Source: Methylophilales bacterium (GTDB taxonomy: Bacteria; Pseudomonadota; Gammaproteobacteria; Burkholderiales; Methylophilaceae). Taken from it: a stretch of DNA of 17,883 nucleotides. The stretch is taken from contig JABMNG010000042.1 of assembly GCA_013205275.1 (NCBI GenBank), positions 1-17,883 on the forward strand, given 5' to 3'. The translations under genes were made by a program, and so were the position numbers. How positions within the stretch are numbered: the stretch's first letter is position 1; the number at the start of each line of letters is the position of its first letter. This document shows positions 14,302 to 17,883 of the stretch, in pieces. The notes under the pieces were generated by a model, which searched no databases, had not been told where the DNA came from, and saw nothing but the letters and a program-made list of their open reading frames with translations.

Positions 14302-15042
14302 CTATTTTACCCATTGTTTTAGAGGATCAATTTCTTTGTAATTTGTTAAGTCTGATTGGATTGGTGATATTGAAACATAATTTTCCTGTATTGCATAAAA
14401 GTCAGTGCCCGGACCCCCATCATTTGGCTCACCAACAGCTCCTACCCAATATAAATTATTACCATTTACATCTGTTTTTTTAATTGCTGATTCGGCTTCA
14501 TGTCTTTTCCCAAGCCTAGTAACACTAAAGCCTTTTATCTCTGAATAAGGAATGTCAGGAACATTGATATTTAACAGCAGTGCATCTCTAGGCCCCTCTT
14601 TAGTTTGCTTGTCAATTAGATCTAAAACTACTCGGGCTGCTGTTTCAAAATTTTTAGGATCTGATTTACCCATAGATACTGCGTAGGAAGTAATTCCTAG
14701 AAGGTATCCTTCCATAGCCGCTGCAACAGTTCCGGAGTAGATAGTGTCATCACCCATATTTGGTCCATCATTAATACCAGAAATGACCATATCAGGCTTA
14801 AATGGTATTAAACCAGTTAATGCTATATGTACACAGTCTGCTGGTGTTCCATCTACTGAGTAAACGTTAGGACCTATTTCTTTGACGCATATGGGTTTAT
14901 CTAGCGTTAGTGAGCTACTAGCCCCACTTCTATTTCTATCAGGAGCAACGACAACAACATCGGCAATTTTTTTTAGGTGACTTACAAGAGTGTTTAGTCC
15001 TGGTGAAAAGTACCCGTCGTCATTTGAAACAAGAATTTTCAT
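14302..15042 (-). CDS. surE: 5'/3'-nucleotidase SurE
   Basis: Metal-dependent phosphatase that dephosphorylates 5' and 3' nucleoside monophosphates, and exopolyphosphate in E. coli. The metal ligands are all present: D8 and D9 in SNDDGY, S39 in NRSGASSS, and N91 in SGINDGPNMGDD. The YSGTVAAAMEG helix and SVDGTPADCVH are typical. Length 246 is normal. The ATG at 15042 is preceded by AGG with 6-base spacing, made of the last bases of the DUF2069 gene and its stop. In many gamma- and betaproteobacteria surE is followed by pcm, nlpD and rpoS; here nlpD follows at once and pcm is missing. Confidence 0.95.
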   Translation of the reverse strand: MKILVSNDDGYFSPGLNTLVSHLKKIADVVVVAPDRNRSGASSSLTLDKPICVKEIGPNVYSVDGTPADCVHIALTGLIPFKPDMVISGINDGPNMGDDTIYSGTVAAAMEGYLLGITSYAVSMGKSDPKNFETAARVVLDLIDKQTKEGPRDALLLNINVPDIPYSEIKGFSVTRLGKRHEAESAIKKTDVNGNNLYWVGAVGEPNDGGPGTDFYAIQENYVSISPIQSDLTNYKEIDPLKQWVK

Positions 15043-15044
15043 AA

Positions 15045-15401
15045 TTACCTAGTTTTTTTACAATAAAAAATTGAACAAAGAAAAAATGATAGTGATAAAA
15101 TTAATTGCCCTAGAGCAAAATCTCTAGAGGGGCTTATTTCACTATAGAAGCGAACGACACCCTCTATAAAAAAAATCATAATTAGCATGCTTGACCATTG
15201 AAAAGTGTACCTATCTTTTTTGAGGATACCAATTAACGGAACCACTAAGACCATTGATTTTAAAATTAACCAAGTGGGCTTATTATGAATAGGATTAAAT
15301 CCTGCCTCCCAAAAAATATTTAAAAAAATTAAGGAAACCAAACTAATGGATGCCCCTAAATATAAATCATTTGCTGTTAAGTTTTTTTGCAATTTCTGCA
15401 A
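15045..15401 (-). CDS. DUF2069 small membrane protein
   Basis: A 118-residue protein with about four hydrophobic helices (roughly 15-33, 42-60, 68-85 and 95-112). It matches what I know of DUF2069 in layout and conserved residues: FLNIFWEAGFNP, LKSMVLVVPLIGILKKDRYTFQW, and FFIEGVVRFYSE. The function of the family is unknown. The start is TTG at 15401, which has GGGAG 6 bases upstream. It overlaps the end of wrbA by 35 bases, and no ATG in frame is available early. wrbA and DUF2069 genes are often adjacent in proteobacteria, which supports the call. It is followed by surE after 2 bases. Confidence 0.85.
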   Translation of the reverse strand: MQKLQKNLTANDLYLGASISLVSLIFLNIFWEAGFNPIHNKPTWLILKSMVLVVPLIGILKKDRYTFQWSSMLIMIFFIEGVVRFYSEISPSRDFALGQLILSLSFFLCSIFYCKKTR

Positions 15402-15963
15402 GTCTTACTCCCTGGGTAATGCATATGCTTTTCTCGTCATCTGAAATCGGACTATTATTTTTTTCTCCGCCGATATGGCTTGCACCATAGGGTGTGCCCC
15501 CACCTTTTGTGTTTGATAGCGATGGAGCGGAATAGGGGACTCCAACTAATACCATCCCCAAATGAAACAGCGGAAGTTGCATGCTTAGAAGGGTGGATTC
15601 GTTCCCTCCATGCATTGATCCTGATGAAGTGAATACACAAGCAGGCTTATTCTCAAGTGCACCTTTTATCCATGCTGATGTCGCTGTGTCTAAAAAATAC
15701 TTTAGGGGCGCCGCCATATTACCAAATCGTGTGGGACTTCCGAGAGCAAGGCCTGAGCAGGTTTCTAGGTCTTCTAATGTTGCAAAGAGGGATCCTGATT
15801 CAGGGATCTCATTTTTAGAGCTAGTAGTTTCAGGGTAAACCTCGGGAACTGTTCTTATTTTTGCTGTTACTCCCTCAACGGAATTAATGCCTCGTCCTAT
15901 TAAAGAAGCCATCTCTTTAACAGACCCACCTTTAGAATAATAGAGCACTAAAATCTCAGGCAT
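15367..15963 (-). CDS. wrbA: NAD(P)H:quinone oxidoreductase WrbA
   Basis: Flavodoxin-fold FMN enzyme reducing quinones by two electrons, limiting semiquinone formation and oxidative damage; acts in the cytosol as a tetramer. The FMN phosphate loop is YYSKGGSVKEMA, and GSPTRFGNMAAPLKYFLD with TATSAWIKGAL is the WrbA signature. TSSGSMHGGNE and the C-terminal SHIGGEKN stretch, near the second flavin-contacting region, are also as expected. At 198 residues it has the family length. The ATG at 15963 lies one base after the purB stop and has no clear SD, so translation is likely coupled. Its last 35 bases overlap the DUF2069 gene. Confidence 0.93.
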   Translation of the reverse strand: MPEILVLYYSKGGSVKEMASLIGRGINSVEGVTAKIRTVPEVYPETTSSKNEIPESGSLFATLEDLETCSGLALGSPTRFGNMAAPLKYFLDTATSAWIKGALENKPACVFTSSGSMHGGNESTLLSMQLPLFHLGMVLVGVPYSAPSLSNTKGGGTPYGASHIGGEKNNSPISDDEKSICITQGVRLAEIAKKLNSK

Positions 15964-15964
15964 T

Positions 15965-17332
15965 TTAGATTTCTTTAGCTAAATGAATGGCTATCCCTAA
16001 ATAAGTTTGAGGTGTTAGTTCTAACAAATAATTTTTATCAGCTTCTGGTATTTCCAGAGTGTTTATAAATGTATGGAGCATCTTTTTATTTATGTTTTGA
16101 GATCCTCTGGTTAATTCTTTTAATTTTTCATAAGGATTGCTGACACCATTTTTTCTCATTACAGTTTGTATTGGCTCTGCTAAAATTTCCCAAGAACCTT
16201 CCAGGTCTGCGTTAATTTTTTCTTGATTTACTTCAATTTTACCCAGACCCTTAATACAGGATTTGTAGGCTATAAGGCTGTATCCTAGGGCTAAACCAAT
16301 GTTTCTTAGTACGGTGGAGTCTGTTAAATCTCTTTGCCAGCGAGATAATGGAAGTTTTTCAGCCAAATGACTAAGTATGGCATTTGAAAGCCCTAAATTA
16401 CCTTCCGAATTTTCGAAATCAATGGGATTTACTTTATGTGGCATGGTTGACGAACCAACCTCACCCTTTAACGTTCTTTGGGTAAAGTATGCGTTAGAAA
16501 TATAACTCCATAAATCACGATTTAAATCAATAAGAATAGAATTAACTCTAATTACCGAATGGAAAAGTTCTGCCATAAAGTCATGAGGCTCTATTTGTGT
16601 AGTGTATGTGTTTTGTTTTAACCCTATGGACTCAATAAATTTTTTAGAAAAACTATGCCAATCTTTTTTTGGGTATGCTGATAGATGAGCATTATAATTT
16701 CCAACAGCCCCATTCATCTTTCCGAGGTAATCCTGCTTAGAAATTATTTCTATTTGCCTTTTAAGGCGAGATGAAACATTTGCAAATTCTTTTCCCAGGG
16801 TTGTTGGGCTGGCTGTTTGTCCGTGAGTTCGAGCAAGCATTGGAGTTGCTGCATATAGCTTTGCTTTGGTTGATAAATCATCATTTAAAGCATGCATTGT
16901 TGGAATCATTACTTGCTCCATTCCTTCTTTAAGCATTAAAGCATACGACAAGTTATTAATATCTTCTGATGTACAAGCAAAATGGATAAACTCAGAAACA
17001 ACTTGAATTTCTGGGTTAGATTTAAGGTGGTCTTTTAGCCAATACTCGACAGCCTTAACATCATGATTGGTATTTTTTTCTATTGCTTTTATAGACTCAG
17101 CATTTTCTAAAGAGAAGTTCTGGGAAATCAACTTAAGCTCTTCTATGGTGGCGTTAGTAAAGTTTGGAACTTCTTTTATTTCACTGTCTTCACTTAATGA
17201 AATAAGCCATAAAATCTCAATTTTGACTCTATTTTTAATAAGTCCAAATTCACTGAAGATTGGTCTAAGGCTATCGGCTTGAGAGGAGTATCTTCCGTCA
17301 ATGCTTGATAGTGAATCTAATGCAGAGGCCAT
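15965..17332 (-). CDS. purB: Adenylosuccinate lyase
   Basis: Catalyses two steps of purine synthesis: SAICAR to AICAR, and adenylosuccinate to AMP, each releasing fumarate. The 455 residues match the E. coli-type (long) PurB. Visible active-site parts are TNHDVKAVEYW (H90, D91), HFACTSEDINN, ARTHGQTASPTTLGKE (H170, the general acid), and the mobile signature loop GSSTMPHKVNPIDFENSEGN, with catalytic Ser at 294-295. The N-terminal MASALDSLSSIDGRY is almost as in E. coli PurB, which fixes the start at 17332. It heads a five-gene minus-strand operon (purB, wrbA, DUF2069, surE, nlpD). A fumarate-superfamily relative such as ArgH is ruled out by these motifs. Confidence 0.97.
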   Translation of the reverse strand: MASALDSLSSIDGRYSSQADSLRPIFSEFGLIKNRVKIEILWLISLSEDSEIKEVPNFTNATIEELKLISQNFSLENAESIKAIEKNTNHDVKAVEYWLKDHLKSNPEIQVVSEFIHFACTSEDINNLSYALMLKEGMEQVMIPTMHALNDDLSTKAKLYAATPMLARTHGQTASPTTLGKEFANVSSRLKRQIEIISKQDYLGKMNGAVGNYNAHLSAYPKKDWHSFSKKFIESIGLKQNTYTTQIEPHDFMAELFHSVIRVNSILIDLNRDLWSYISNAYFTQRTLKGEVGSSTMPHKVNPIDFENSEGNLGLSNAILSHLAEKLPLSRWQRDLTDSTVLRNIGLALGYSLIAYKSCIKGLGKIEVNQEKINADLEGSWEILAEPIQTVMRKNGVSNPYEKLKELTRGSQNINKKMLHTFINTLEIPEADKNYLLELTPQTYLGIAIHLAKEI

Positions 17333-17470
17333 AATTATCTTTTAATAACGTAGGATGGTATTTTACCTGATTTAAATGATCTTAAGAAGATATGCTAATT
17401 GCTTTGGGAAATCTTTTTTTTCATTTAAGATGAGAATCTAAATACATTAAATATGAAAAGAATTTAAAAA
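17333..17470. promoter_or_regulatory. Divergent purB / acnB intergenic region
   Basis: At 138 bases this is the longest gene-free stretch in the window. Toward acnB, TTGGGA (17404-17409), 16 bases and TAAGAT (17426-17431) form a plausible promoter with a leader of about 33 bases. Toward purB, TAAAAT on the minus strand (17365-17360) lies 17 bases after a poor TTCTTA; it sits within a short palindrome GGTA-TTT-TACC (17357-17367). Another small inverted repeat, ATCTT-AAG-AAGAT (17380-17392), lies between them. I see no gene, riboswitch or terminator here. Confidence 0.35.
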
Positions 17471-17883
17471 ATGTTAGAAGATTATTTGAATCACAAGACT
17501 GATCGTGAAAAAAATGGCCTTCCTGCGTTACCTCTAAACTCCAAACAGACAGCTGATTTAGTTGAGCTTCTAAAAAACGATAATGCCGTAAATGTTGATT
17601 TTTTAATTGACCTTCTTACTGAGCATGTTCCTACCGGAGTGGATCAGGCGGCATTTGTAAAAGCAGCCTTTTTAACTGATATTGCAAACAATAAGACTCT
17701 AAGTCCCTATATTACCCCGGAAAAATCTATTGAATTATTAGGGGCTATGCTTGGGGGATATAACGTTCGGTCCTTGGTAGCACTACTGAGTACAGATCAG
17801 GCGGAGAATGCTGTCAAAGCCTTATCAAAAACAACGCTTATTTTTGATGCATTTTATGATATTCAAAAACTCTACGAGAATGG
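17471..17883 (+). CDS. acnB: Aconitate hydratase B, N-terminal part (runs off window)
   Basis: Iron-sulfur TCA-cycle enzyme interconverting citrate and isocitrate; AcnB may also have 2-methylisocitrate dehydratase activity. Only the first 137 codons are present. They read MLEDYLNHKTDREKNGLPAL, then LVELLKND, VDFLIDLLTEHVPTGVDQAAFVKA, TPEKSIELLGAMLGGYN, and KALSKTTLIFDAFYD. This aligns throughout with the N-terminal HEAT-like helical domain of E. coli AcnB, a domain missing from AcnA. The catalytic and cluster-binding parts lie outside the window. The ATG at 17471 gives the conserved MLE start; no clear SD precedes it (AAAAGAATTTAAAAA). Confidence 0.93.
   Translation, partial: MLEDYLNHKTDREKNGLPALPLNSKQTADLVELLKNDNAVNVDFLIDLLTEHVPTGVDQAAFVKAAFLTDIANNKTLSPYITPEKSIELLGAMLGGYNVRSLVALLSTDQAENAVKALSKTTLIFDAFYDIQKLYEN

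Noticed and set aside
15581..15838. Open frame of 85 codons on the plus strand
   Set aside because: Opposite the FMN-binding core of wrbA; no SD or known domain.
1..17883. CRISPR array, tRNA/rRNA genes, insertion sequences, phage genes or toxin-antitoxin pairs
   Set aside because: No repeated spacer structure, no cloverleaf-like stretch, no transposase or integrase motif, and essentially all bases belong to conserved housekeeping-type genes. The call is by eye only.

Overview
The window looks like chromosome of a small-genome, AT-rich betaproteobacterium. Protein features such as the E. coli-type CysM, PurB, AcnB and YccA, the cysM-rlmD pair and the DUF2069 protein next to WrbA best fit the Methylophilales (OM43 / Methylopumilus-like methylotrophs). 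That placement rests on protein resemblance and genome style, not on a marker gene. Gene packing is extreme: most neighbours overlap or lie within 35 bases, no gene-free stretch exceeds about 140 bases, and several starts are TTG or possibly CTG. I see no tRNA, rRNA, CRISPR array, insertion sequence, prophage or integration site.

Layout. (1) 1-2398, minus strand: xseA followed by kup, which runs off the left edge; the pair is joined by a 4-base overlap. (2) 2477-10550, plus strand: one continuous run of nine genes: dsbB, cysM, rlmD, an oligopeptide-type substrate-binding lipoprotein, a YkuD-domain protein without signal peptide, DppB-like and DppC-like permeases, a YhhQ-type queuosine-precursor transporter, and nagZ. 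(3) 10641-11327: a yccA-like Bax-inhibitor gene with its own promoter, ending at a strong bidirectional terminator shared with convergent tadA (minus). (4) 11915-13453, plus: a YceI-like exported protein, a nitroreductase and a thioredoxin-like protein. (5) 17332-13446, minus: purB, wrbA, a DUF2069 membrane protein, surE and nlpD as one tight operon. (6) From 17471, plus: the first 137 codons of acnB.

The most interesting part is 5182-10550. An oligopeptide ABC-type binding protein and two permeases are interleaved with a probable cytosolic LD-carboxypeptidase-type YkuD enzyme and the cytosolic muropeptide enzyme NagZ. This suggests a locus for import and recycling of cell-wall peptides or muropeptides. 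No ATPase subunit is encoded here, so one would have to come from elsewhere. Other points are loss of pcm and rpoS from the usual surE-pcm-nlpD-rpoS neighbourhood, a perfect palindrome inside the yccA promoter, and a terminator arm that also encodes the last residues of TadA.
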